A DNA stretch of 64,000 nt from Brevibacterium sanguinis (GTDB lineage Bacteria > Actinomycetota > Actinomycetes > Actinomycetales > Brevibacteriaceae), in the NCBI RefSeq assembly GCF_003315415.1, contig NZ_QNSB01000009.1:80043-144042 (forward strand), written 5' to 3'. A program made the translations under genes and the position numbers. Of the stretch, positions 1-8,310 are shown piece after piece. Every line of letters begins with the position of its first letter. Within the stretch, counting starts at the first letter, position 1. Below the pieces are notes generated by a model. The model had not been told where the DNA came from and searched no databases. It worked only from the letters and a program-made list of their open reading frames with translations.

Positions 1-107
1 TGCGGCGCGGTCGCTCGCTGCCGCTGCCGCTCATCATCCCGATCGTCAGCCTCGCCTCGGCGCTGGGGGCGGGCCTCCTCGTCCTCGTCTTCGCCGGTTT
101 CCTGTGA
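1..107 (+). CDS. C-terminal fragment of a membrane protein
   Basis: Only the last 34 codons are inside the window, ending at TGA 105-107. They encode an Arg-rich start followed by two hydrophobic stretches, typical of a membrane protein C-terminus. The next gene starts with a GTG that overlaps this stop codon (GTGA), so the two are probably translationally coupled. The neighbour is a DUF202 protein, and DUF202 proteins often come in pairs, so this may be the partner. That is inference from position only. Confidence 0.6.
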   Translation, partial: RRGRSLPLPLIIPIVSLASALGAGLLVLVFAGFL

Positions 108-448
108 CCTCGTCACCCGCGTCCCGTCCCCACGAGGATCCGGGACTGCAGCCGGAGCGGACCACGCAGTCCTGGCTGCGCACGAGTCTGACGCTCATCG
201 TCGTCAGTCTGCTCTTCATCCGGTGGATCCACATCTTCCACGCCTCCGCGATCGCGATCTTCGTCCTCTGCCTCGCACTGGCGATCGCCGCCATCGCCCT
301 GCAGGTGCGCCGCTATCGCCTCGGCGTCCACTCGATCCGGGTCGAACGCGGACGACCGACTCCCCTGGCGGTCCTGTTCCTCACCGCCTCCGTGTGCCTC
401 ATCGCCGCCCTCGGCGTCGCCACCGTCCTCGAGGTCACCGTCGGATGA
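104..448 (+). CDS. DUF202 family membrane protein
   Basis: A 114-residue protein with a short polar N-terminus and three predicted membrane helices (about residues 26-41, 48-66 and 88-112). The segment RTSLTLIVVSLLFIRW at the first helix is the hallmark of DUF202 (the YidH/YidG type), small inner-membrane proteins of unknown function. The GTG start at 104 overlaps the stop of the preceding membrane gene, which supports an operon. No catalytic motif is seen. Confidence 0.72.
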   Translation: MTSSPASRPHEDPGLQPERTTQSWLRTSLTLIVVSLLFIRWIHIFHASAIAIFVLCLALAIAAIALQVRRYRLGVHSIRVERGRPTPLAVLFLTASVCLIAALGVATVLEVTVG

Positions 449-551
449 GCGACGGATCCCCCGAGTCCTGCCGTTGACATCGGGGCACGCATGCCCGACG
501 ACACCTCCCCGAGGGCCGCGGCGATGGGTGCCCTTCCCTACACTGGTGGGT

Positions 552-872
552 ATGAAGGATGCTCGTGAAGTCTCAACCGCCCAGATCGTCGCCCTCGGAC
601 TAGTCGGCGGATACCTCACCGCTCGCGAGACAGGGATCCGGCCCCTCGGCGGAGTCGTGCTCGCCGCCGCCGGCGCCTACGCCACCAGGACCTGGGCCGT
701 GAAGAAGGGGTGGCCTGCGACCACCGCGCTGACCCTGGGCTACCTCGGCGGATTCGGCCTCTCCCACCCACTGGCCAAGAGGATCGGGGCCTGGCCGTCC
801 GTGCTCTCGGTCACCGCGGCCGTCTCGGCGGCCGCGCACTTCGCCGTCGACGCCGCGCCTTCCGACGGCTGA
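552..872 (+). CDS. Small hypothetical membrane protein
   Basis: A 106-residue protein starting MKDAREVST. It is rich in Ala, Gly and Leu with about three short hydrophobic segments (residues 12-40, 50-68, 74-100), suggesting a small membrane protein. I do not recognise a family with certainty. The ATG at 552 was chosen over an upstream start at 474 because TACACT at 539-544 lies 7 nt before it, the spacing expected for a leaderless mRNA, and because the upstream extension looks non-coding. It stands alone between DUF202 and the AEC carrier. Confidence 0.6.
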   Translation: MKDAREVSTAQIVALGLVGGYLTARETGIRPLGGVVLAAAGAYATRTWAVKKGWPATTALTLGYLGGFGLSHPLAKRIGAWPSVLSVTAAVSAAAHFAVDAAPSDG

Positions 873-958
873 GCTCTCCGGTCTCCGTCGCCAGACCAGT
901 GACTCCTCCCGAGAACATCGAGTACCCGCCTCGCGGAAGCGGGGTGGATCGGTAGCCC

Positions 959-1885
959 ATGCTCGCCGTCTTCGAAGGCTTCGCCGTCATCGCAGGAGTG
1001 ATCCTCACCGGGTTCCTGCTCGGGCGAAGCGAGGTCCTCGGCCCCACCGGGCAGCAGGTCATCGCCAAACTCGTCTTCTACGCCGGCACCCCGGCGCTGC
1101 TCTACGTCACGGTGGCGGGCACTGACCTCGGGCTCATCTTCAACACCGCGCTGTTCGCCACCGGCGGCTCGGCCGTCATCGTCGGCGTCCTGCTCTTCGC
1201 GCTCACTCGCTGGATCCGCCGCCGCGGCACGGGAGAGGCGCTGTTCTCGGCATGGGCGGTCAGCTACGTCAACATCGGCAACCTCGGCATCCCGATCGCC
1301 GCCTATGTGCTCGGAGACATCGGCTATGTCGCGCCGGTGCTGCTGTTCCAGCTCCTCGTCCTCGCCCCGATCGGCATGGCCGTGCTCGATTCGACCGGGA
1401 CGAAGAAGCACGACCGGCGCTGGTACTCGGCGGTGCTCCAGGTCCTGCGCAACCCCATCGTGCTCGGCGCCGGGGCGGGCGTGGCCGCCTCGGCGACGGG
1501 CTTCGAACTCCCCCGCTTCGTCTTCGAACCGATCGACATGATCGGCGCCACGGCGGTGCCCGGGGCGCTCCTCGCCTTCGGGATCTCCCTCAAGGACGGC
1601 TGGTCGCTGCCGGTCGCGGGAACGAGGAAACAGCTGTCCTTCATCACGGTAGCCAAGCTCTTCCTCCAGCCTCTCATCGCCTGGGTCATCGGCGGGCCAC
1701 TGCTCGGGTACACCGGCGTCGACCTGCTGGCCATCGTCGTCACCTCCGCCCTGCCGACGGCGCAGAACGTCTACATCTACTCGATGCAGTACAAGCAGTC
1801 CGAAGCGCTCATGCGCGATGCCGTCTTCATCACCACCGTCCTCGCGGTGCCCACGCTCGTCATCATCGCGGCCCTGCTCGGTTAG
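959..1885 (+). CDS. AEC family transporter
   Basis: A 308-residue membrane protein of the auxin efflux carrier (AEC) family, which exports organic anions or similar small molecules through the cytoplasmic membrane. It has about ten hydrophobic helices in two five-helix halves. Family-like segments include SYVNIGNLGIPIA at residues ~101-113 and the PTAQNVYIYSMQY segment near residue 265, where the second repeat carries the conserved Pro-Thr-Ala and Asn. Length fits the family (about 300-320). The ATG at 959 has no strong Shine-Dalgarno. The substrate cannot be read from the sequence. Confidence 0.85.
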   Translation: MLAVFEGFAVIAGVILTGFLLGRSEVLGPTGQQVIAKLVFYAGTPALLYVTVAGTDLGLIFNTALFATGGSAVIVGVLLFALTRWIRRRGTGEALFSAWAVSYVNIGNLGIPIAAYVLGDIGYVAPVLLFQLLVLAPIGMAVLDSTGTKKHDRRWYSAVLQVLRNPIVLGAGAGVAASATGFELPRFVFEPIDMIGATAVPGALLAFGISLKDGWSLPVAGTRKQLSFITVAKLFLQPLIAWVIGGPLLGYTGVDLLAIVVTSALPTAQNVYIYSMQYKQSEALMRDAVFITTVLAVPTLVIIAALLG

Positions 1886-2041
1886 CGCTCCTCCGGCCAC
1901 CGGCGCTGCGCTGATCACGGGACCTGCGCGCCACTGCCGACGTCCTCACGCGGGCACCGGCCCTTCGGCGGTCGGTGCGATCCTCGGCCTCCCTGGCGTG
2001 TCATCCCCTGGTCGCCCGACACCGTCGATGACAATGGGACT

Positions 2042-3130
2042 GTGGCTGCAGACGAGAAGAACGAGACCGAAGACCTCCTGAGCAGGCGGATGAGTTCAGG
2101 CTCCACGAGCGCTGCCGGAAAGCACTCCGAACCTCCGCTCGAAGCGGCGAACGACCCCTCGACCGACACCGAGGCGTTCGATCCGATCACCGACGACATC
2201 GTCCGCGAGGAGCCACGACCCACCACCGGATCCACCTCGGCGGTGCGGGTCGCCCCCGCCTACCCCGCGCACTCCACCGACACCGGTCCGACCCGGGAGG
2301 TGGCGACGGGATCGACCCGCACCGTGCCGGCGGGCGCCTCGGTGATGAGCGAAGAGGACTGGGCCGCGGTCACCCGAGCGGCCACCGGCACGGACCGCAA
2401 CGACCCCGAGGTCCCCGAGAGGCGCCGCAGCCCGCTCGACGTCATCGGGATCATCTGGATCGCCCTGGCGACACCGTTCATCCTGCTCGCCCTGGCCGTG
2501 CGCTTCGTCGCCTCCGGACTGTTCCTCAAGTTCGAGTACTTCCGTCCCGGGTTCCCGGCCGACGAGTTCGGGTTCAGCGCCTCCGACCGGGAGCACTACG
2601 GCACGTACGTCATCGACTACCTCCACAATCTCGATTCCCGCCGCTACCTCGCCGACGTCATCCTGCCCAACGGGGAGCCGGTGTTCATCTCGGACGAGCT
2701 CTCCCACATGGCCGATGTCAAGGGCCTCATCTCCCTGCTCTACCTCATCGCCTTCATCGGCGTCATCGGAGTCATCATCTTCGCGCTCATCCTCTCCCGT
2801 CGGAACGGGCCGGGGATCCACCTCGGCGTGCGCCTGGGATCGATCCTCACGATCGTCGCGCTGGCCGCGACGGCGGTGCTCGCGTTCCTCGGCTGGGACA
2901 CCTTCTTCCGCGGCTTCCACCGCATCTTCTTCGCGGACGGGACCTGGGAGTTCTACCTCGACGATTCGCTCATCAGACTGTTCCCGCCCCAGTTCTGGGT
3001 CGATGCGGGGATCGCCGTCGGCGGGATCGTCGTCCTCCTCGCGATCGTCCTCTTCTGCTTCAGCTTCGCCGGTCACAAGCAGCGCAGGGCACTGCGCCGG
3101 GCCGCCAAGGACAGCGCCAAGGCCAGCTGA
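2042..3130 (+). CDS. TIGR01906 (DUF1461) integral membrane protein
   Basis: A 362-residue protein. The first ~130 residues are polar, rich in Ser, Thr, Glu and Pro, and look disordered and cytoplasmic. They are followed by four hydrophobic helices (about 137-160, 234-256, 270-290 and 323-345). Between helices 1 and 2 and before the last helix are the conserved aromatic segments of TIGR01906/DUF1461, for example LSHMADVKGL and a W-E-F-Y...FPPQFW region. Function of the family is unknown. The GTG start at 2042 lies 6 nt after GACAAT (2030-2035), which suggests a leaderless message. A hairpin follows at 3144-3176. Confidence 0.8.
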   Translation: MAADEKNETEDLLSRRMSSGSTSAAGKHSEPPLEAANDPSTDTEAFDPITDDIVREEPRPTTGSTSAVRVAPAYPAHSTDTGPTREVATGSTRTVPAGASVMSEEDWAAVTRAATGTDRNDPEVPERRRSPLDVIGIIWIALATPFILLALAVRFVASGLFLKFEYFRPGFPADEFGFSASDREHYGTYVIDYLHNLDSRRYLADVILPNGEPVFISDELSHMADVKGLISLLYLIAFIGVIGVIIFALILSRRNGPGIHLGVRLGSILTIVALAATAVLAFLGWDTFFRGFHRIFFADGTWEFYLDDSLIRLFPPQFWVDAGIAVGGIVVLLAIVLFCFSFAGHKQRRALRRAAKDSAKAS

Positions 3131-3143
3131 GCCACCACGAACC

Positions 3144-3176
3144 CGGCCGGGTGGCCTTTCCCCTTCCACCCGGCCG
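3144..3176 (+). terminator. Hairpin terminator after the DUF1461 gene
   Basis: CGGCCGGGTGG (3144-3154) pairs perfectly with CCACCCGGCCG (3166-3176), with an 11-nt pyrimidine-rich loop. It starts 13 nt after the stop codon. No strong U-run follows, as is usual for high-GC actinobacterial terminators. Confidence 0.65.
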
Positions 3177-3341
3177 AATCCCTGCCTCGGTGCCCTCTCT
3201 GCACCATCCTTCGCGCGGGGAGCAGCCGCACTGCATTCCGGCTGGTCAACCTGTGAAATGCATGGAACGCCTTGAGCCCCAGAAGTCAGACCGGTAGCGT
3301 CGAAAACGTCCGCGATGTCGATCTCTTCGAAGGAGCCGCAC

Positions 3342-4247
3342 ATGTCCACGCATGACACCGATCAACTGACCTTCCAGAATCCGGTGACCCGGTTCCCGGA
3401 CATCACTCCACCGAAGCAGGATCAGCCCGAGCCGGGCCTCGACAAGGAGCTGATCCCGCAGACCGATCGCGGCCAGAACTCGTACCGCGGGACCGGCCGG
3501 CTCAAGGGCCGCAAAGCGCTCATCACCGGTGCCGACTCCGGGATCGGCGCCGCGGTGGCCATCGCCTTCGCCCGGGAGGGAGCCGACGTCGCGCTCTCCT
3601 ACCTCCCCGCCGAGCAGTCCGATGCGGAGGAGATCCGCGACTACGTCGAGGAGACCGGCCAGCGCGCCTTCCTCTACCCAGGTGACCTGTCCGATCCGCA
3701 GTACTGCCGGGATCTCGTCGACGCCACCGTCAAGGAGTTCGGCGGACTCGACGCCCTCGTCAACAACGCGGGCCGGCAGATCGCCGTCGAGGCGATCGAG
3801 GACCTCAGCGACGAGCAGTGGGCCAAGACCTACCATACGAACATCTTCGGCATGTTCCACGTCACCAAGGCCGCCGTTCCCGTCATGCCCGAGGGGTCGA
3901 CGATCGTCAATACCACGTCCATCCAGGCCTACCAGCCCTCGACACACCTCATCGACTACGCGTCGACGAAGGCGGCGATCAACAACTTCACCAAGGGGCT
4001 TGCCCAGCAGCTCGCACCCCGCGGCATCCGGGTGAACGCCGTGGCACCGGGACCGATCTGGACTCCCCTCCAGGTCTCCGACGGTCAGCCCAAGGAGGCG
4101 CTGCCGAAGTTCGGCAAGAACACGCCGCTCGGGCGGGCCGGCCAGCCCACAGAGCTGGCACCGGCCTACGTCTTCCTGACGTCGCCGGAATCGAGCTACG
4201 TCCTCGGCGAGACACTCAATGTCAACGGCGGAACGCCCGCACCGTGA
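3342..4247 (+). CDS. SDR family oxidoreductase (YhdF/YhxC-like)
   Basis: A 301-residue short-chain dehydrogenase/reductase with the ~50-residue N-terminal extension typical of the general-stress SDR group (Pro-rich, ending before GRLKGRKALITG). Seen directly: the NAD(P) glycine motif TGADSGIG (62-69), NNAG (141-144), Ser193, and the Tyr206-x3-Lys210 catalytic pair (YASTK). The acceptor substrate is unknown. The ATG at 3342 was chosen because GAAGGA sits 7 nt upstream; an earlier in-frame ATG at 3315 lacks one. The next gene downstream encodes a small acidic protein, a frequent companion of stress proteins. Confidence 0.88.
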   Translation: MSTHDTDQLTFQNPVTRFPDITPPKQDQPEPGLDKELIPQTDRGQNSYRGTGRLKGRKALITGADSGIGAAVAIAFAREGADVALSYLPAEQSDAEEIRDYVEETGQRAFLYPGDLSDPQYCRDLVDATVKEFGGLDALVNNAGRQIAVEAIEDLSDEQWAKTYHTNIFGMFHVTKAAVPVMPEGSTIVNTTSIQAYQPSTHLIDYASTKAAINNFTKGLAQQLAPRGIRVNAVAPGPIWTPLQVSDGQPKEALPKFGKNTPLGRAGQPTELAPAYVFLTSPESSYVLGETLNVNGGTPAP

Positions 4248-4398
4248 GCGCGTCATCAGTGCTTCCGCTCGGCAGACGCGTGTGCGAGAATGGCCGCACC
4301 CCGACTCCTGGTCATTCAGGGGCCGGGGGCCATCCGCACGAAAGTCGAGGTGGAGCGCAGCGGACGAGCTGGCCGAACAATGATCGGAAGGAAGTCCC

Positions 4399-4680
4399 AT
4401 GAGCAACGAGAAGAAACTGCGGGATGCCGCCCAGGGCCTCGATGAGTCGTTGGAGCCGGTCGCCGGCACCTCCGACATGGAATCAGGCGCCGATGCGGGC
4501 TATCAGGAGGACGACTCCGAGGAGCGCCTCCAGCAGGTCGCCGACGAACAGGGTGTGACCCTCATCGAGAACGCCGACGGTTCGCACACGGCGATCGACG
4601 AATCGAAGGCCGACGATGCCGACCTCGCGGCCGGTGACACGCGCTCCGACGAGACCCCGCCCTCGGAGCCTCCGGACTGA
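4399..4680 (+). CDS. Small acidic hypothetical protein
   Basis: A 93-residue, strongly acidic and hydrophilic protein with a C-terminus rich in Asp, Glu, Ser and Pro. There is no membrane segment or cysteine. Good ribosome-binding sequence GGAAGGAAGT lies just before the ATG. It is probably disordered, like stress-associated small acidic proteins, but no family is recognised. It is followed by a strong hairpin and converges with the ChaB-like gene. Confidence 0.7.
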   Translation: MSNEKKLRDAAQGLDESLEPVAGTSDMESGADAGYQEDDSEERLQQVADEQGVTLIENADGSHTAIDESKADDADLAAGDTRSDETPPSEPPD

Positions 4681-4689
4681 TCGACGGGT

Positions 4690-4732
4690 CCCGGCTCCTC
4701 ACCGTCCGATCGTCGGACCGTGAGGAACCGGG
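4690..4732. terminator. Bidirectional hairpin terminator
   Basis: A 20-base arm (4690-4709) pairs with 4713-4732 around a 3-nt loop, with 18 of 20 positions complementary. It lies between two convergent genes (small acidic protein and ChaB-like protein) and can serve both strands. Confidence 0.75.
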
Positions 4733-4792
4733 AGGAGCATTCAGGAGTTCTGTGCCTCGGTGGTGAAGCGCCCTGCCGGGGCGCAGTCGTGT

Positions 4793-5215
4793 CTAGCTGC
4801 CCTTCGAGGACTTCGTTCGGCGCGCGTTCTCCTTCTGCAGCGCCTCGACCAGTTCGTCCTTCGACATCGTCGAGCGACCGGCGATGTCGAGCTCCTTCGC
4901 CAGTTCGTAGAGATGCTCCTTCGACGCATTGGCGTCGACTCCCCCAGCAGTCGGCCTCTCGGTCGACTTGCCTCCCTCGCTCTGGGCGTCCGAGGGGCCC
5001 GCCTCCTCCTTCGGGCGCCAGGCGTCGCCGACCTTCTCATGCGTGTGCTTGAGCGCCTGGTATCCGACGCGGTACGCGCGCTCCTCGTCCCCGTACTCCT
5101 CGAGGGCGGAGTCGTGTGCCTTCGCGAACGTGCGCTGGGCCTTCTCGTCCGACCTCTGCAGGGTCGACGGGAGCTCGGACTTCTTCGGCTTCCCGCTCTT
5201 CGATGTCTTCGGCAT
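4793..5215 (-). CDS. ChaB-domain protein with C-terminal Rho_N/SAP-like domain
   Basis: A 140-residue basic protein. Residues 1-65 (MPKTSKSGKPKKSELPSTL...) match the ChaB family: short helices with the pattern KAQRTFAKAHDSALEEYG followed by an AYRVGYQALK helix. After a polar linker, residues ~100-140 (ASKEHLYELAKELDIAGRST and MSKDELVEAL) form a Rho N-terminal-like helix-extended-loop-helix that usually binds nucleic acid. This two-part layout is common in actinobacteria and its role is unclear. The ATG at 5215 is preferred because GAGAGG lies 8 nt upstream. Confidence 0.8.
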   Translation of the reverse strand: MPKTSKSGKPKKSELPSTLQRSDEKAQRTFAKAHDSALEEYGDEERAYRVGYQALKHTHEKVGDAWRPKEEAGPSDAQSEGGKSTERPTAGGVDANASKEHLYELAKELDIAGRSTMSKDELVEALQKENARRTKSSKGS

Positions 5216-5273
5216 GGTTCTCACCTCTCGGTCGGCGCATCCTCGGTTCTCCGCACGCTACCGCTCACACCCC

Positions 5274-5351
5274 GTCATGCCAAGGGCCCCGTGCAGGTCG
5301 GACGGTCGAGGGCCCCGTCCGATTCGAACGGCCGAGGGGCCTGTCCGAGGT
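5274..5351. repeat. Three imperfect 26-bp tandem repeats beyond ppk2
   Basis: Units at 5274-5299, 5300-5325 and 5326-5351. The last two agree at most positions, and the first shares the core AGGGCCCCGT. The array lies just downstream of the ppk2 stop codon (minus strand), in the gap before the ChaB-like gene. Confidence 0.6.
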
Positions 5352-5360
5352 GCCGGGGAA

Positions 5361-6281
5361 TCAGTCGTCGACGGCGTCGCGGCCCCGGCGCACGATGAGG
5401 GGATCGGGTGCGTAGACGACCTCGGGATCCTTGCCCTCATAGTCGAACTGGTTGAGGAAGTAGCGCATGGCGTTGAGGCGGGCGCGCTTCTTGTCGTTGC
5501 TCTTGACCGTGATCCACGGGGCGTGATCGGTGTCGGTGCGGCGGAACGTCTCCTCCTTCGCCGCGGTGTAGTCCTCCCATCTGTCCAGGGACTCGAGGTC
5601 CATCGGTGAGAGCTTCCACTGCCGCACGGGGTCGATCTGCCGGATCGCGAAGCGGGTCCGCTGCTCACGCTGGGTGACGGAGAACCAGAACTTGGTCACG
5701 TGGATGCCGGAGTCGATGAGCATCTTCTCGAACACCGGCGCCTGCTCCATGAAGGTCTCGTACTCGTCGTCCGTGCAGAAGCCCATGACCCGTTCGACGT
5801 TGGCCCGGTTGTACCACGAGCGGTCGAACATGACGATCTCGCCGTTCGTCGGCAGATGCTGGACGTAGCGCTGGAAGTACCACTGCCCGGCCTCACGGTC
5901 GGAGGGCTTGTTGAGGGCGACAACCTTCGCCGCGCGAGGGTTGAGATGCTCGGTGAATCGTTTGATCGTCCCGCCCTTGCCGGCGGCGTCGCGGCCTTCG
6001 AAGACGACGACGTGCTTGAGGTCGTGGTCCTGACCCCAGTATTGGAACTTGAGCAGCTCGACCTGCAGATGGTACTTCTCGACCTCGTACTCCTCCCGCT
6101 CCATGAGCTCGGGGTAGGGATAGCCTTCACGCCAGGTCTCGACGGCACGGCCGAGGGGGTCGATGAGCCGCGGATCAGGAGTGTGACCGTCGTCGACCCG
6201 GTAGCCTTCGAGGCGAAGCTTGTCGATGTACTCTCGCAGGTTCTCGTTCGGCAGACTGGTCACAAGTGCCCTCCTCGACAT
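5361..6281 (-). CDS. ppk2: Polyphosphate kinase 2
   Basis: A 306-residue single-domain PPK2 enzyme, which transfers phosphate between polyphosphate and nucleoside di- or monophosphates in the cytosol. Walker A GRDAAGKGG is at residues 96-104, Walker B MFDRSWYNR at 151-159, and the conserved KFWFSVTQREQ and PWITVKSNDKKRARLNAMRY segments follow. The single-domain length fits class I PPK2. The ATG at 6281 gives MSRRALVTS. An exopolyphosphatase gene (ppx) lies 7 kb away, so both synthesis or use and breakdown of polyphosphate are encoded nearby. Confidence 0.93.
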   Translation of the reverse strand: MSRRALVTSLPNENLREYIDKLRLEGYRVDDGHTPDPRLIDPLGRAVETWREGYPYPELMEREEYEVEKYHLQVELLKFQYWGQDHDLKHVVVFEGRDAAGKGGTIKRFTEHLNPRAAKVVALNKPSDREAGQWYFQRYVQHLPTNGEIVMFDRSWYNRANVERVMGFCTDDEYETFMEQAPVFEKMLIDSGIHVTKFWFSVTQREQRTRFAIRQIDPVRQWKLSPMDLESLDRWEDYTAAKEETFRRTDTDHAPWITVKSNDKKRARLNAMRYFLNQFDYEGKDPEVVYAPDPLIVRRGRDAVDD

Positions 6282-6351
6282 CGACTTCCACTGCAGCGCC
6301 GTCTCGGGTGAGGGCGCGCGCCTTCGGCACGGTACTGCTCCAAGGTGAATG

Positions 6352-7563
6352 TCAGGTTATCCGATCGAGATCCCTCTTCGGAATGATCGTCAGGCTCAGC
6401 AGCGGGGCAAGGGCGACGGCGGCGAAGGCCAGCGGGTATCCCCACAGGGTGATGAGTGCTCCGAGGCCCGGGCCGAGTGCCGCGGACATGACGAACTGGC
6501 CGGTGTTCTGGGCGCCGAGGGCCTTTCCCGCCCACCGGCCTCCGGCGGCTTCGGCCACCGAGGCGAAGGCGAGCCCGTTGTCGGCCACCGAGATCGTCGC
6601 CGCGAGGATGAACACGATTCCCGCGACGAGCGGCATGGGCTCGAGGGAGACGAGGGCGACGCCGCTGACGAGGATGACAGCGAGCACCGCGACGATGCGC
6701 ATGAGCCCGACCCGGGAGTCCACCCTGTCGGAGATGCCGCCGACGACCATCCGGCCCAGCGCTCCGACGAGCTGGGAGGCGGCCACAACGCCGCCGGCGA
6801 GTCCCGCGTCGAGGCTCTGGGTGCTGATCAGCCAGATGAGGCCGTAGGTCGAGAACGCGAACTGCGGGATGACGAGGAGCGCGGAGGCCGCGTGGATCCT
6901 CCACAGGAAGGAGTCGCTGCGGTAGGGATTCTGCGCCGCGGCGACCGGCCCGGCGGATTCGGTCTCCGCGGGAACCACCTCGGCGTGAGGGGGATTGCGG
7001 ATGACGACCACGCACACGAGCGCCATGACTCCGTTGACGGCGACGATGAACCACAGGTACCCGGCAAGACCGTGGTCCGCGGCGATGGGCGGGACGGCCA
7101 GTGCCGCCACGCTCGTGCCCAGTGGCGGTGCCATCTGCCGGATGCCCATGGCGAGTCCGCGCCGGTGACGGGGGAACCACCCCATGATCATGCGTCCGCT
7201 CGCCGAGTTCACCGAGGCGGCCGCCGCGCCCGAGGCGGCGATGAGCACCGTCATCCACAGCGGGGAGCCGACGAGCGGCAGGGCGAGACGCGTCGACAGG
7301 GCCGTGAGCGTGATGCCGAGGATGATTGCGAGACGTTCACCGAAGCGATCGGCGAAGGCGCCCCAGGCGATGAGGGTGAGGATAAGCCCGTAGCTCGGCG
7401 CGACCGCGATGGTGCCCGCCTGCGTCAGCGAATATCCGAGCTCGGTGCTCAGGTGGGGGATGAGGAACGCGGGACCGGTGATCGCGACCGTCGCCGCCAT
7501 CTGCGCGACCACGCTGATGACGAGGATGACCCACGCTTGTGCACGGGGCGCATTCTCGGTCAT
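6352..7563 (-). CDS. MFS transporter
   Basis: A 403-residue major facilitator with 12 predicted helices and the loop 2-3 signature region GAFADRFGERLAIILG (residues ~68-83) and its repeat GGISDRVDSRVGLM in the second half. The central loop (about residues 200-220) is short. Substrate cannot be assigned; the architecture resembles oxalate/formate- or nitrate-type carriers only in general. On the minus strand TAACCT (7570-7575) lies 6 nt before the ATG at 7563, which points to a leaderless transcript. It is divergent from the tRNA gene that follows. Confidence 0.85.
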   Translation of the reverse strand: MTENAPRAQAWVILVISVVAQMAATVAITGPAFLIPHLSTELGYSLTQAGTIAVAPSYGLILTLIAWGAFADRFGERLAIILGITLTALSTRLALPLVGSPLWMTVLIAASGAAAASVNSASGRMIMGWFPRHRRGLAMGIRQMAPPLGTSVAALAVPPIAADHGLAGYLWFIVAVNGVMALVCVVVIRNPPHAEVVPAETESAGPVAAAQNPYRSDSFLWRIHAASALLVIPQFAFSTYGLIWLISTQSLDAGLAGGVVAASQLVGALGRMVVGGISDRVDSRVGLMRIVAVLAVILVSGVALVSLEPMPLVAGIVFILAATISVADNGLAFASVAEAAGGRWAGKALGAQNTGQFVMSAALGPGLGALITLWGYPLAFAAVALAPLLSLTIIPKRDLDRIT

Positions 7564-7663
7564 ACCTCGAGGTTAGACGGGTCCGGTTGCCTGCGGGGGC
7601 CATGTCTCGGATCGCGGCGGGAGCTCCGGCCGGTATACAGTGTCCTCGGTGCTTCGGTGCCGC

Positions 7664-7740
7664 CCCCCTATAGCCCAATCGGCAGAGGCAGTCGACTTAA
7701 AATCGATTCAGTGTGGGTTCGAGTCCCACTGGGGGGACCA
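7664..7740 (+). tRNA. Class I tRNA with UAA anticodon (identity uncertain)
   Basis: A complete cloverleaf: acceptor CCCCCTA (7664-7670) with TGGGGGG (7730-7736), discriminator A 7737 and encoded CCA 7738-7740; D arm 7673-7689 with GG in the loop; anticodon stem GTCGA/TCGAT around the loop CTTAAAA (7696-7702), which puts TAA at 7698-7700; variable region of only 5 nt (7708-7712); T arm GTGGG-TTCGAGT-CCCAC (7713-7729). UAA reads the Leu codon UUA, but bacterial tRNA-Leu normally has a long variable arm, which is missing here. I therefore call the fold confidently and the amino acid not at all. Confidence 0.82.
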
Positions 7741-7818
7741 GGAGACGGACCATGCTGTGCCGGGATCACTGCCGTGCTCGGTTGGCCGCGCCCGCTTCCC
7801 CTCGGGCATGATGTCCCT

Positions 7819-8310
7819 ATGACTTCGATGCTCCTCTCACCCGGGAATCCGCCGCAGCCTGTGACCGGCGCAGACGATCCGAGGGTGGGCGCGACCGCCG
7901 GTCCGGCGATGGTCGTATCCACCGAGGGCTCGCTGCCCTCGGAAACCTGTCCGGAAGGATCGCTCTCGGTCACCGACCTCGATGCGATCTCCACCCTGAG
8001 CGCAAGGCCCCTGGCCTATCGGGAGGCCGGCCGGCCGTGGCATGTCATCGGCTATGAGGCTGCCGATCACTGGTCCGCCCTCTCCCCCGACCTGCGCAAG
8101 CGCCTGCTCACCGATCGGACCGCGGTCCTCGACGTCGAGGACTTCAAGGCGACGACGGGCGGCGCGAGCGCATCGATGATCACGCAGAGCTGGGTCTACT
8201 CCGGCCGTCCGCGTCGGTACCGGATCGCCGGTGAGCTGCGGGAGCTCACCGAGGTGCTCGCCGCGATCGGCTCTCATCAGGACCGCTGTCGCGCTCACGG
8301 CTGTCGGTGA
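7819..8310 (+). CDS. Hypothetical protein
   Basis: A 163-residue soluble protein with a Pro/Ser/Gly-rich, probably disordered first 50 residues and a charged C-terminal part (VTDLDAISTLSARPLAYREA... to RYRIAGELRELTEVLAAIG). I do not recognise the family. The ATG at 7819 lies 6 nt after CATGAT (7807-7812), a weak leaderless-type signal. Its last 65 bases overlap the end of the convergent HxlR gene (8246-8310), so the exact stop usage of the pair is unusual but both frames look coding. Confidence 0.5.
   Translation: MTSMLLSPGNPPQPVTGADDPRVGATAGPAMVVSTEGSLPSETCPEGSLSVTDLDAISTLSARPLAYREAGRPWHVIGYEAADHWSALSPDLRKRLLTDRTAVLDVEDFKATTGGASASMITQSWVYSGRPRRYRIAGELRELTEVLAAIGSHQDRCRAHGCR

Noticed and set aside
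7664..7740. Annotation as ordinary tRNA-Leu(UAA)
   Set aside because: The long variable arm required for bacterial tRNA-Leu is absent, so only the anticodon supports Leu.
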